A stretch of 64,000 bases of DNA from Epilithonimonas xixisoli (GCF_004365655.1 NZ_SOEO01000001.1:1-64000), one strand, 5' to 3'; positions 8,531 to 17,405 are shown, counted from the stretch's first letter. The notes: generated from the letters alone by a model not told the origin. A program made the numbers and translations.

Positions 8531-9964
8531 ATGAAACAAAATTTATTATCATTAGTAGCAGCTAGTTTATTGTTACCTATGAGTTTGGCTGGTCAGGAAG
8601 CGCCTACAAATGCAAATTCCGGCTCCGAAAATGTTTCCCCATTTACACAGTCTTCAAAAAGATTCAATGATTGGTCCGTATCTATCGGTGCGGGTGTACC
8701 TTTGGTGCAGTCTGCGGATATGACTTCTATCAAAAATGGAAATGGAAAAAACCTTTTTGGATATTCCGCTTATTTAAGTGTTGATAAAGCGATTACCCAT
8801 GCTTTTGGACTTAACTTACAGTATGATCGAGGAGAAACAAGACAAGGTTATGCCAACACAAAAGATCACGTCGCTTTACCAGATAGACAAATTGCTGGTA
8901 GAACACAATACAATGCCATTTCAATTTTAGGAGATCTTAATTTCTCAAACCTTCTTAGAAGAGTAGATAACAAATCACCTTTCAGATGGGCCTTGCACGG
9001 ATATGCAGGTATTGGTGTACTATCTTACAAATCATACAGACAAGATCCAGGACCATACAATCAAACACTGAATTTTGAATCTAAGCCATTCAAACTTGGT
9101 TCTATTTTTGGTCAAGCGGGTGCTGGTCTTAAATTTAAAATCAACAACAGAATCGATATCGAAGGAAGAATGATGTACGTCGTAAGTGGCGATGACGAAT
9201 TCGATGGAGCTGGAGTTGGACAAAATGGTTACAACCTAATAGAAGATCAAATCTCCGACAACTTCTTCAATACCACTCTAGGACTTACTTTCAAACTAGG
9301 AAAACACCAGTCTCACTTGATGTGGCACGATCCTTTGCAGGAAATCTATTACAAATTAGATGTTCTTAATGAAAAAACGCAAGATCTTGAAGTTTGTAAA
9401 AAAGGAGATGTTGATAATGACGGTGTTTGTGACGATTGGGACAGACAGCTAGATACGCCTGCTGGAGCTAGAGTAGATGGAGCTGGTGTAGCGTTGGATG
9501 TAGATTTGGACGGTGTTATCGATCTTTATGATAAGTGTGTGACGGTTCCAGGACCAGTAGAAAACCAAGGTTGTCCTTTGACAATGAACAATTCTACAGG
9601 AGTGGTAACAGACGATACAGCGCTTCTTAAAGGAATTGAGTTTGATTTGAATTCTGACAGAATCCTGCCTTCAAACACACCAATCTTGAACAATGCAATT
9701 AATTATATTAATTCATCTAACAGCAATTTCCGCGTAATTGGAGGTACTGATACAAGATCGACGGATGCTTATAACCAAAAACTTTCTGAAAGAAGAGCGA
9801 ACAATGTAAAAGATTATTTGATTCAAAACGGAGCAGATAAAACGAAGATTGAAGCGATTGGAAAAGGAGAGAAAGACCTTCTTTACCCAGAATGTGATCC
9901 AGCTGAGAAATGTCCAGAATGGAAAAACAGAGCAAACAGAAGAGTATATTTTGAAGCTAAATAA
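8531..9964 (+). CDS. OmpA-family outer membrane protein with calcium-binding repeats (copy B)
   Basis: 477 aa. Signal peptide ends in SLAGQ. Same architecture as the upstream gene: barrel-like region, Asp-rich type-3 repeat linker (DVDNDGVCDDWDRQ ... DVDLDGVIDLYDKC), and a C-terminal OmpA domain (TDTRSTDAYNQKLSERRA). Both copies end in an almost identical CPEWKN-ANRRVYF segment with a nearby cysteine pair. The linker is far more similar between the two genes than the barrel. A strong terminator follows, so this is the end of the unit. Confidence 0.9.
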   Translation: MKQNLLSLVAASLLLPMSLAGQEAPTNANSGSENVSPFTQSSKRFNDWSVSIGAGVPLVQSADMTSIKNGNGKNLFGYSAYLSVDKAITHAFGLNLQYDRGETRQGYANTKDHVALPDRQIAGRTQYNAISILGDLNFSNLLRRVDNKSPFRWALHGYAGIGVLSYKSYRQDPGPYNQTLNFESKPFKLGSIFGQAGAGLKFKINNRIDIEGRMMYVVSGDDEFDGAGVGQNGYNLIEDQISDNFFNTTLGLTFKLGKHQSHLMWHDPLQEIYYKLDVLNEKTQDLEVCKKGDVDNDGVCDDWDRQLDTPAGARVDGAGVALDVDLDGVIDLYDKCVTVPGPVENQGCPLTMNNSTGVVTDDTALLKGIEFDLNSDRILPSNTPILNNAINYINSSNSNFRVIGGTDTRSTDAYNQKLSERRANNVKDYLIQNGADKTKIEAIGKGEKDLLYPECDPAEKCPEWKNRANRRVYFEAK

Positions 9965-9985
9965 AATATATTTCTAAATAAACAA

Positions 9986-10019
9986 AAACCGTTTCGTTTT
10001 ATCACGAGACGGTTTTTTT
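9986..10019 (+). terminator. terminator after the OmpA pair
   Basis: ACCGTTTCG and CGAGACGGT form a 9-bp stem with one wobble pair, followed by a run of seven T. It closes the folK/OmpA unit 22 bp after the stop codon at 9964. Confidence 0.9.
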
Positions 10020-10046
10020 ATTTTAAAGAATTGATTAAATTTACAA

Positions 10047-11948
10047 ATGCTTTCTTCCAAAGAATCACAAAATATTTTAATTCATCAGACGCTCAAACAA
10101 TTTTGGGGGTTTGATGAATTTCGTTCTTCGCAGGAACACATAATCCTATCCATCATCAATGGTAAAGATACTTTGGCGCTTTTGCCAACTGGTGGTGGGA
10201 AATCGCTTTGTTACCAATTACCAGCCATAATTCTGGAAGGAACTTGTCTCGTGATTTCGCCTTTATTAGCATTAATGAGAGACCAACTGCAATCATTGCA
10301 AGCTTTAGGAATCGAGGCCGAATTGTTGAGTTCTGATTTGGACGAGTTTGAGGAAGAGACTGTTTACAATCGGTGCAAGGAAGGTTTGACCAAAGTTCTT
10401 TTCGTATCACCCGAGAGATTACAAAATCAATTATTTTTAAGGAATATTCAGGAAATTCATATCTCGTTTATTGCGATAGATGAGGCGCATTGTATTTCGG
10501 AATGGGGACAAGATTTCCGCCCGAGTTATCAGAACATCAAAAAGTTTCGTCAAGATTTCAAAAATGTACCGTGCTTGGCATTAACGGCGACTGCGACCAA
10601 TCAGGTTGTTGATGAGATTTCAATTAAGTTAGGTCTTCATCAGCCTCAGGTTTTCAAACAAAGCTTCCGTAGAGAAAATCTTAATATTATTGTTGCAAAC
10701 ACTGCGGACAAATATAAAAGGATTTTAGAATTTCTGAGACAAAATCAAGCTTCCGGAATCATTTATACCCGAACCAGAAAGGAAGCTGAAGAATTGACAC
10801 ACTATATTAAAAACAATAATTTCCAAAACGTCGATTTCTTCCACGCCGGAATGACTGCTCGTGACAGAGAGAATCTTCAGAAAAAATGGATTACCAGTCA
10901 GTTTCACGTTTTGGTTTCTACCAACGCTTTCGGAATGGGAATTGACAAAGATAATGTCCGATTTGTGATTCACTTTTCGCCTTCTTCGACGCTGGAAAAT
11001 TACTATCAAGAAATCGGAAGAGCGGGAAGAAATGGTGAGGAAGCGATTGTCCTGCTACTTTGGAATGAGCAGGAATTGAAGAACATTGATGATATTTTCA
11101 AAAACCAAATCCCCAATAAAACCGAGTACGAAAAAATCCTGATGTATCTGTATTCCATTTTTCAGATTGGAGATTCGGATTTACCGGAACGGACTTTTCA
11201 GCTGGATATCAACAGAATCAAAAATCTGACTAAATTATCAACCGCAAAAATCAAAAATATTCTGACGTTTCTGAACAATCAGGAACTCATTTATTATAAA
11301 AATTCCATTTCGTCTTCCACACTGCAAAGTTTTATCAATTCTGAGGATTTGGAACAGTTGGCGCCTTCGGATGCTTATTTTATGGAATTGTTGTTCCGTA
11401 ATTTGCCAGGTTTAGCAATCCAAAAAGTTCATTTCAGCGATTTGGCTTTTTGCAAAAAGAATGGATTTGATATCTTGAGTTTCAAAGAAAGGCTGAAACA
11501 ATTGCAAAAAGCCGGACATTTGGAATATCTCGATGGAAGCCAACATTCCATCAAATTCCTAAAACCTCGGAACGACCGGCATCTATCGGGCGAATATTGG
11601 ACGCTTTTCAATCATATCCAAAAAAATAAATTGAAGAAATGGGAAGAAAATAAATTCTTCATCAAAGACACAGACTTCTGCAAAATGAAATTGATTCTAA
11701 GCTATTTCGGAGAACGAGATGCAGAGAATTGTGGAAAATGTTCTATCTGTAGAAAGAAAACAAATACCAAAAGAACCTTGTCCACAGAGATTTTCGAACA
11801 ACTTGCCAAGCGACCGATGGCTTTGGAAGAAGTCGCCGCCAATCTCAATTTCCACTCCAGAGAATCCATTTCCGACACGCTGATTTTCCTTTTGGACATC
11901 GGCAAAGTAAAAATGTTGAACTACAAAACTTATATGCTCAATCAATAA
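10047..11948 (+). CDS. recQ: ATP-dependent DNA helicase, RecQ family
   Basis: 633 aa. Helicase motifs are in order: motif I LPTGGGKSLCYQLP (about residues 49-62), DEAH box AIDEAHCISEWGQDFRPSY, motif III LALTATAT, and motif VI YYQEIGRAGRNGE. A zinc-binding-type cluster (CGKCSIC, about 570) follows near the C-terminus, but there is no clear HRDC domain, as in the shorter RecQ paralogues of Bacteroidota. It unwinds DNA 3'-5' in repair and recombination. It has its own gap after the OmpA terminator. A structured repeat separates it from fmt. Confidence 0.92.
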   Translation: MLSSKESQNILIHQTLKQFWGFDEFRSSQEHIILSIINGKDTLALLPTGGGKSLCYQLPAIILEGTCLVISPLLALMRDQLQSLQALGIEAELLSSDLDEFEEETVYNRCKEGLTKVLFVSPERLQNQLFLRNIQEIHISFIAIDEAHCISEWGQDFRPSYQNIKKFRQDFKNVPCLALTATATNQVVDEISIKLGLHQPQVFKQSFRRENLNIIVANTADKYKRILEFLRQNQASGIIYTRTRKEAEELTHYIKNNNFQNVDFFHAGMTARDRENLQKKWITSQFHVLVSTNAFGMGIDKDNVRFVIHFSPSSTLENYYQEIGRAGRNGEEAIVLLLWNEQELKNIDDIFKNQIPNKTEYEKILMYLYSIFQIGDSDLPERTFQLDINRIKNLTKLSTAKIKNILTFLNNQELIYYKNSISSSTLQSFINSEDLEQLAPSDAYFMELLFRNLPGLAIQKVHFSDLAFCKKNGFDILSFKERLKQLQKAGHLEYLDGSQHSIKFLKPRNDRHLSGEYWTLFNHIQKNKLKKWEENKFFIKDTDFCKMKLILSYFGERDAENCGKCSICRKKTNTKRTLSTEIFEQLAKRPMALEEVAANLNFHSRESISDTLIFLLDIGKVKMLNYKTYMLNQ

Positions 11949-11963
11949 AACGTAGAATCACTC

Positions 11964-12066
11964 GCAGCCCGACTTGAGCGGAAATCCTTTTTTGCTTGTA
12001 CAATGTTTCTATTTATTCTGAAATCGTCTGCAAAAAAGATTGGGAGCGGAAGGCGGAATAGCTGCC
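11964..12066 (+). repeat. ~103-bp structured intergenic repeat, copy 2
   Basis: It starts GCAGCCCGACTTGAGCGGAA and ends GGAAGGCGGAATAGCTGCC. The inner arms ATCCTTTTTTGC and GCAAAAAAGATT are complementary, and the box GAGCGGAA occurs once in each arm. Nearly identical ends are found at 17209-17313 and, inverted, at 4487-4588, while the apical loop differs between copies. It lies between recQ and fmt. Confidence 0.85.
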
Positions 12067-12072
12067 ATAAAA

Positions 12073-12100
12073 ATCAATTATCAACTATCATTTATCAATT
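12073..12100 (+). repeat. four 7-bp units upstream of fmt
   Basis: Four consecutive heptamers: ATCAATT, ATCAACT, ATCATTT, ATCAATT. The array ends 9 bp before the fmt start codon. Equivalent 28-bp arrays in the same gene-relative orientation precede ruvB, ftsY and the deoxynucleoside kinase gene. Confidence 0.8.
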
Positions 12101-12109
12101 ATAAAATCA

Positions 12110-13060
12110 ATGACGAAATCCCTAAATGTCGTTTTTTTCGGAACTCCCGACTTTGCCAAAGTTTCTCTGGAAGCCATTTTCAAATCTCATCATAAAGTGG
12201 TCGGTGTTGTAACAGCAGCCGACAAAGCCAGCGGACGTGGTATGAAACTTACGCCTTCACCAGTCAAAGTTTTTGCAGAAGAAAACGGACTCCATCTTTT
12301 TCAACCCGAAAAATTGAGAAACCCGGAATTTCTAGGAGCGATTCAAAATCTGAATGCCGATGTTTTCGTGGTGGTTGCTTTCAGAATGATGCCTCAGGTC
12401 TTATTCTCGATTCCGAGATTGGGAACTTTCAATCTCCACGCATCATTGTTGCCGGATTATCGTGGCGCGGCACCAATCAATTATGCAGTTATCAACGGCG
12501 AAACCAAAACAGGTGTGACAACATTTTTTATTAATGAAAAAATTGATGAAGGAAGCATTCTTCTTCAAGCCGAAACCGACGTTTTACCAGAAGACAACGC
12601 GGGAACTTTGCACGATAAATTGATGAATATCGGCTCGGAATTAATCATCAAAACTTTGGATGGTTTGGCTGATAATTCAATCCAAGAAAAACCGCAGCCC
12701 GAAAAAGAAAATCCAAAAACGGCTTACAAAATATTCAAAGAAAATCTGAAAATCGATTGGAATCAAACTGCTGAAACCGTTCATAATTTCGTGAGAGGAA
12801 TGTCACCTTATCCAACGGCTTTTACTATTTTGAAAATTGGAGAAGAAGAAAAATCTTTGAAAATATTCAAAGGAAAATTCGAGGTTCAATCACATACTCG
12901 TGAAGCCGGAGATTTTGATATTTCAAAAACGGAATTCAAGTTCTATACAAAAGACGGAATCTATTATCCGGAAGATGTTCAAATCCAAGGGAAGAAAAGA
13001 TTGCCTGTCAAAGATTTTTTGAATGGAATCCAGAATTTTGACGAGTATAAAATGTCTTAG
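12110..13060 (+). CDS. fmt: methionyl-tRNA formyltransferase
   Basis: 316 aa, the normal length. N-terminal formyltransferase domain with VVFFGTPDFA at the start, NLHASLLPDYRGAAPINYAVINGE cut here to its key part SLLPDYRGAAPI (about residues 109-120) covering the folate-binding and catalytic region, and a C-terminal tRNA-binding domain (about 205-316). It formylates initiator Met-tRNA using 10-formyl-tetrahydrofolate. Preceded by a structured repeat and a heptamer array rather than by a visible TAnnTTTG promoter. Confidence 0.95.
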   Translation: MTKSLNVVFFGTPDFAKVSLEAIFKSHHKVVGVVTAADKASGRGMKLTPSPVKVFAEENGLHLFQPEKLRNPEFLGAIQNLNADVFVVVAFRMMPQVLFSIPRLGTFNLHASLLPDYRGAAPINYAVINGETKTGVTTFFINEKIDEGSILLQAETDVLPEDNAGTLHDKLMNIGSELIIKTLDGLADNSIQEKPQPEKENPKTAYKIFKENLKIDWNQTAETVHNFVRGMSPYPTAFTILKIGEEEKSLKIFKGKFEVQSHTREAGDFDISKTEFKFYTKDGIYYPEDVQIQGKKRLPVKDFLNGIQNFDEYKMS

Positions 13061-13083
13061 TATTTCTTTGATGAGTTTTATGT

Positions 13084-13152
13084 CTTTGCGAACTTTAAAA
13101 TATTTTCAATAATTATAAAAAAAACTTTGCGGACTTTGCGTTCAAAATATTT
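13084..13152 (+). repeat. imperfect CTTTGCG repeat pair
   Basis: CTTTGCGaacttt followed by AAAATATTT, and CTTTGCGttc followed by AAAATATTT, occur about 50 bp apart in the fmt/13177 gap, with a third CTTTGCG between them. Short CTTTGCG-type repeats are common in Bacteroidota intergenic DNA from memory; no function is claimed. Confidence 0.4.
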
Positions 13153-13176
13153 CTAACATAATTAATCAATTTAAAA

Positions 13177-14007
13177 ATGAAAAAACTTTTTCTCGTTTTT
13201 TTGTTCACATCAAATCTCTTTTTTGCGCAAGATTTGAAAATGATGACCTACAACATCCGACTGTCATTGGAAAGTGATAAAGAAAACTCGTGGGACAACA
13301 GAAAGGAAGATGCTTTGGCGCTGATGAGCTATTACCATCCGGATTATTTCGGCGTGCAGGAAGCGGTTCCACAGCAAATGATTGACATCAAAACCAAATT
13401 GAAAGATTATGATTATGTCGGCGTTGGTAGAGACGATGGTAAAAATCAAGGCGAATATTCAGCGATTTTCTATGACAGAAATAAATTGGAAGTTTTAAAA
13501 TCAGGAACTTTCTGGCTCAGCGAAACACCAGAGAAACCATCGAAAGGTTGGGACGCCGCTTACAACAGAGTTTGCACTTATGCGTTTTTCAAAATCAAAA
13601 AAAGTGGTAAAAAGTTTTTGGCGATGAATCTCCATTTTGACCACGTCGGCGATATTGCAAGAGTGAATTCTGCAAAGTTAATCCTCGAAAAAATCAAGGA
13701 ACTGAATCCACAAAATCTGCCTTTGACCTTGACTGGCGATTTCAATTTGACGGATGATTCGGAGCCTATCAAAATCATTTCTCAATCTTTGGACAATGTT
13801 TTTTACCATTCGAAGAAACCGCACTACGGACCAAAAGGAACGTTCACAGCATTTGATGTGAACACTGTTCCAAAAGAAAGAATTGATTATATTTTTGTAA
13901 AAGGCTTTGAAGTCCAATCGAACCGAACAATCAACGACAGACTGGAAAATCTCCTTTATCCATCCGACCATTTTCCCATTTTGGCGGAGATTAGTTTTAA
14001 AAAATAA
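13177..14007 (+). CDS. exported endonuclease/exonuclease/phosphatase (EEP) family protein
   Basis: 276 aa. Signal peptide ends in LFFAQ. Mature EEP fold: MTYNIRL at the N-terminus (metal-binding Asn), GVQEA (metal-binding Glu), MNLHFDH (catalytic His), LTGDFNLT (Asp/Asn pair) and the final SDHFPI motif (Asp-His). All catalytic positions are therefore present. Family members hydrolyse phosphodiester or phosphomonoester bonds in nucleic acids, inositol phosphates or lipids; an exported Bacteroidota member is probably a periplasmic phosphatase, but the substrate cannot be read from sequence. A terminator follows at once. Confidence 0.85.
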   Translation: MKKLFLVFLFTSNLFFAQDLKMMTYNIRLSLESDKENSWDNRKEDALALMSYYHPDYFGVQEAVPQQMIDIKTKLKDYDYVGVGRDDGKNQGEYSAIFYDRNKLEVLKSGTFWLSETPEKPSKGWDAAYNRVCTYAFFKIKKSGKKFLAMNLHFDHVGDIARVNSAKLILEKIKELNPQNLPLTLTGDFNLTDDSEPIKIISQSLDNVFYHSKKPHYGPKGTFTAFDVNTVPKERIDYIFVKGFEVQSNRTINDRLENLLYPSDHFPILAEISFKK

Positions 14008-14017
14008 TTATAAAAGC

Positions 14018-14048
14018 AAAATCCTCTTGGTGAAAGAGGATTTTTTGT
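14018..14048. terminator. bidirectional terminator
   Basis: AAATCCTCTT and AAGAGGATTT pair around a 5-nt loop, with A and T runs on the two sides. It lies between convergent genes (stops at 14007 plus and 14062 minus) and can serve both. Confidence 0.85.
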
Positions 14049-14061
14049 TTACTATGAGTGC

Positions 14062-14778
14062 CTATTTTATCCATTCCTGAATAAAACTTGTTTCTTTGTC
14101 GTAATCTTCATTCTCGTAGGTAAATCTTGCAAAATGTTTTTCATCTTTTTGAGGAATAGATTTAGGCTCGATTTTGTACAGATTGTAAAAAATTGTGTCT
14201 TTCAATTCTGCATTTCTTCCGTGAAATGTTTTGCTTAAGTAATAAACGTTATTTTTAATTTTATAGAGATTCATATCGAAACCAGTTCTAAATCTTCCAA
14301 AAGGAAATACTTTATTTGAATTTAAATCGTAGATTAATTGATAATTGACACTACATCCAAGACCTGTACACATATCATTTTCGAGTTGTAGCAACAATAA
14401 GTTTAATGGCTTATAATATTTGACTTCTGATATGTTATTAGCGTAATTAACTGAATCTTTTGAACTCCAAACATCATTGATAGTTAGAAGTTTTTTCACA
14501 TCAATTTTATTGTCGTTTATTCGAATTACAAAACCTTTATTTTTATTAGAACTGCTAATTTTTAGATTTGGATTTAATACTGAAACGGAATCTAAACTTG
14601 TAGAAAATGTTGGTTTAATCTCTGAATTATCCAAAGCAGAAACAAAATCCGATACATCATTTTTAATTTTCTCTGTTGAATCAATTTTATTTATTTTAAT
14701 TTCTGTACTATTTTTTTTACAACTAAATAAAGTGAAACTTAAAATAAGCAAGAATAATATTTGATTTGTGTTTTTCAT
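14062..14778 (-). CDS. hypothetical lipoprotein
   Basis: 238 aa. Lipoprotein signal (LLILSFTLFSCKK, Cys20). The mature part begins with a Ser/Lys/Asp-rich linker followed by beta-rich sequence with a short CTGLGC motif near residue 140. I do not recognise a family. It starts 18 bp after the stop of the beta-glucosidase gene on the same strand, so it is probably cotranscribed with it, but nothing in it suggests sugar binding. Confidence 0.65.
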   Translation of the reverse strand: MKNTNQILFLLILSFTLFSCKKNSTEIKINKIDSTEKIKNDVSDFVSALDNSEIKPTFSTSLDSVSVLNPNLKISSSNKNKGFVIRINDNKIDVKKLLTINDVWSSKDSVNYANNISEVKYYKPLNLLLLQLENDMCTGLGCSVNYQLIYDLNSNKVFPFGRFRTGFDMNLYKIKNNVYYLSKTFHGRNAELKDTIFYNLYKIEPKSIPQKDEKHFARFTYENEDYDKETSFIQEWIK

Positions 14779-14796
14779 AGTTTAAATTTAGAAAAA

Positions 14797-17019
14797 CTAT
14801 TTCTCCCAAACAATCTTCTTCACCATCAAATCACTAGAATTGGTTCCAACCATTATTTCAAATTCGCCGGCTTCCCAATCGTAATTCAGGGCGTCATCGT
14901 AGAATTTCAAATCTTCCGGAGTTAGTTTGAAAGTAACATTTCTGTTTTCGCCTTTCTTCAAAAATATTTTCTGGAAACCTTTCAATTCTTTGATAGGGCG
15001 AACCACTTTCCCGAAAAGGTCGCGAATATAAAGCTGAACCACTTCCTCACCATCAAATTTCCCCGTATTGGCAACATTCACATTGATGGTCAAAGTTTGA
15101 TTGCCTTTCAGATTTTCAGAACTCAAATTGAAGTTGGAGTATTTGAAATCAGTATAGCTCAATCCAAATCCAAACGGGAATTTCGGGTCGTTGTCCAAAT
15201 CGATGTAAGCGGAAACGTAATTTCTGTCCGTGGATTTTCCGGCTGGTCTTCCGGTGTTGTAATGGTTGTAATAGATTGGGATTTGACCTTCTGTTCTTGG
15301 GAAAGTCATTGGCAATTTTCCGCCAGGATTCACATTTCCGAAGATGACATCGGCGATAGAATTTCCGGCTTCCGTTCCCAGCCACCAGCTGTAAACGATG
15401 GTCGAAATATTATCTGCTGCCCAATCAAAAACCAAAGGTCTTCCAGCGTTTATCATCAAAACAATTGGTTTTCCGGTTTTTGCGATTTCTTTCAATAAGT
15501 CTTCTTGAACACCTGAGAAATGTAGGTTGCTTCGGCTTTTCGCTTCGCCACTCATTGCGTGTCCTTCGCCCAAAGTCATAATCACGACATCTGCTTTTTT
15601 CGCAGTTTCGATGGCTTCTGCAAACATCGATTTGTTGTCGTCGTTTTCATTGCAGCCTTTTGCGTAAAGTAAAGTTGAGTTTTTGTCTAATTGATTTTTG
15701 ATACCATCAAATTGAGTCACAATTCTCTGTGCATCATCTTTGAAAGGAACCGACCAAAATCCGTGCATCGCAACTGCTTCTTTTCCGAATGGTCCAATCA
15801 AAGCAACGGTTTTTGTGGATTTTGAAAGGGGAAGGATTTTCTTTTCGTTCTTTAAAAGGACAACACTTTTTGCACCGAATTCTCTTCCGAATTTTCTGTG
15901 TTCGAGATTGTTGGTCTGCTGTTTTTGTCTTTCAGAATTTGAAAATTTGTAAGGGTCGTCAAACAATCCCAGTTCGAATTTTTTGATTAAAATTCTTCTC
16001 ACGGCATCATCCACAAACTTGATATCTACTTTTCCTTCTTTGACCAATTTCGGAAGTTGCTCCATATAGATATTGCTTTCCATATCCATATCTGAACCTG
16101 CGAGAATGGCTTTTTCTCCAGCTTCGGCGTTGTCTTTTGCGTAGCCGTGTTTTATCATTTCGCCGATGCTCCCCCAATCGGAAACCACAAAACCTTGGAA
16201 TTTCCATTGGTCTTTTAGTAAATCTCTCAAGATATATTTATTCGCCGTTGCCGGAATTCCATTAATATCATTGAATGAATTCATAAAAGTTGCAACGCCC
16301 GCTTCAGAAGCTGCTTTGAAAGGTGGAAGATAAGTCTCGTGAAGTTGACGAAGACTCATATCAACAGAGTTGTAATCTCGTCCGCCAACTGCTGCGCCGT
16401 AAGCTGCGAAGTGTTTGGCGCAGGCCATTATTGCGTCGATGTTACCTAAGCCTTTGCCTTGGAAACCTTTGATTCTTGCCAATCCGATTTTGGTTCCGAG
16501 GTAAGTATCTTCGCCGGAGCCTTCCATCACGCGTCCCCATCTTGGGTCTCTGGCAATGTCCACCATTGGTGCAAATGTCCAATGAACACCGAAAGCTGAA
16601 GCTTCTATTGCAGCGATTCTTTCGGATTTTTCTATCCTATCTAAATCCCAGCTTGCGGCCTGACCAAGATTAATCGGGAAAGTCGTTCTGAAACCGTGAA
16701 TTACATCTTGTCCAAAAATCAACGGGATTTTGAGTCGAGATTCTAAGGCTAATTTTTGGAAAGCTTTTGTTTCTTCTGCGCCAGTTACGTTGAGCATAGA
16801 GCCGACTTTTCCACTTTTTATTTCGTCCAAGACTTTTTTGGAATTGGAGTTTTGTGGACCTGTGGCATAATCGAAGCCGCTGTATTGGACGAGTTGTCCG
16901 GCTTTTTCTTCCAAGGTCATTTTGGAAAGGAGTTCGGTGACTTTTTGGTCGATGCTTTTCTGGGCGGAAATACTGATTCCGAAGATTAAAAGCAGGAGCG
17001 AAAGGCTATATTTTTTCAT
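14797..17019 (-). CDS. bglX: exported beta-glucosidase, glycoside hydrolase family 3 (BglX-like)
   Basis: 740 aa from the ATG at 17019, which starts a clean signal peptide (MKKYSLSLLLL ... ISAQ); an in-frame start further upstream would place 23 unlikely residues before it. GH3 N-terminal TIM-barrel with KHFAAYG and the nucleophile motif GFVVSDWG, whose Asp is residue 281. The GH3 C-terminal alpha/beta domain follows (VVLLKNEKKILPL, GEGHAMSGE), then a fibronectin III-like domain at the end (VQLYIRDLFGKVVRPIKELKGF). The protein would hydrolyse terminal beta-linked glucose from oligosaccharides in the periplasm. No SusC/SusD genes are nearby, so it is not in an obvious utilisation locus. Confidence 0.93.
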   Translation of the reverse strand: MKKYSLSLLLLIFGISISAQKSIDQKVTELLSKMTLEEKAGQLVQYSGFDYATGPQNSNSKKVLDEIKSGKVGSMLNVTGAEETKAFQKLALESRLKIPLIFGQDVIHGFRTTFPINLGQAASWDLDRIEKSERIAAIEASAFGVHWTFAPMVDIARDPRWGRVMEGSGEDTYLGTKIGLARIKGFQGKGLGNIDAIMACAKHFAAYGAAVGGRDYNSVDMSLRQLHETYLPPFKAASEAGVATFMNSFNDINGIPATANKYILRDLLKDQWKFQGFVVSDWGSIGEMIKHGYAKDNAEAGEKAILAGSDMDMESNIYMEQLPKLVKEGKVDIKFVDDAVRRILIKKFELGLFDDPYKFSNSERQKQQTNNLEHRKFGREFGAKSVVLLKNEKKILPLSKSTKTVALIGPFGKEAVAMHGFWSVPFKDDAQRIVTQFDGIKNQLDKNSTLLYAKGCNENDDNKSMFAEAIETAKKADVVIMTLGEGHAMSGEAKSRSNLHFSGVQEDLLKEIAKTGKPIVLMINAGRPLVFDWAADNISTIVYSWWLGTEAGNSIADVIFGNVNPGGKLPMTFPRTEGQIPIYYNHYNTGRPAGKSTDRNYVSAYIDLDNDPKFPFGFGLSYTDFKYSNFNLSSENLKGNQTLTINVNVANTGKFDGEEVVQLYIRDLFGKVVRPIKELKGFQKIFLKKGENRNVTFKLTPEDLKFYDDALNYDWEAGEFEIMVGTNSSDLMVKKIVWEK

Positions 17020-17109
17020 TGTAATGTTGTTGTCTCTTTTTGAGAAATTGATTGAGGTAAATGTAATTATTATAAACCACCCCGTCAAAAATTTTTCGAA
17101 TTTTTGAAT

Positions 17110-17126
17110 CCCCTCCAGAGGAGGGG
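17110..17126. repeat. CCCCTCC/GGAGGGG hairpin
   Basis: CCCCTCCAGAGGAGGGG is a 7-bp perfect stem with a 3-nt loop. It is preceded by CACCCCGTCAAAAATTTTTC. From memory, similar CACCCCGTC ... CCCCTCC blocks recur in intergenic DNA of many Bacteroidota. No other copy is seen in this window. Confidence 0.5.
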
Positions 17127-17208
17127 AATTTAGAATTTTGTTTTTTTGTGTTCTGAGAAGTTGACAAACTTGGTAATTATTGCAAATATTTGATTTGTCT
17201 TGGAATCT

Positions 17209-17313
17209 GCAGCCCGACTTGAACGGAAATCCTTTTTTGCGTAATCTTAAGTTCTATTTAAAAGGAAATCGTCTGCAAAAAAGATTGGGAGTGGAAGGCG
17301 GATAAAGCTGCCC
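17209..17313 (+). repeat. ~105-bp structured intergenic repeat, copy 3
   Basis: Starts GCAGCCCGACTTGAACGGAA and ends GGAAGGCGGATAAAGCTGCCC, with the same complementary inner arms as copy 2. Relative to copy 2 the arm boxes read GAACGGAA and GAGTGGAA. It lies between the divergent bglX and M1 peptidase genes, a position that argues against a simple terminator role. Confidence 0.85.
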
Positions 17314-17405
17314 AAATAATAATTCAAATTCTATGATATTGGATAAATGATGCCCAGCGAGGGAATTGGTTTTAATTCTTTATTTTTGAGTTTTAAATTT
17401 TGGAA

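Noticed and set aside
12073-12100. Short direct-repeat arrays as CRISPR
   Set aside because: Units are 7 or 8 bp with no spacers and no cas genes; not CRISPR-like in any respect.
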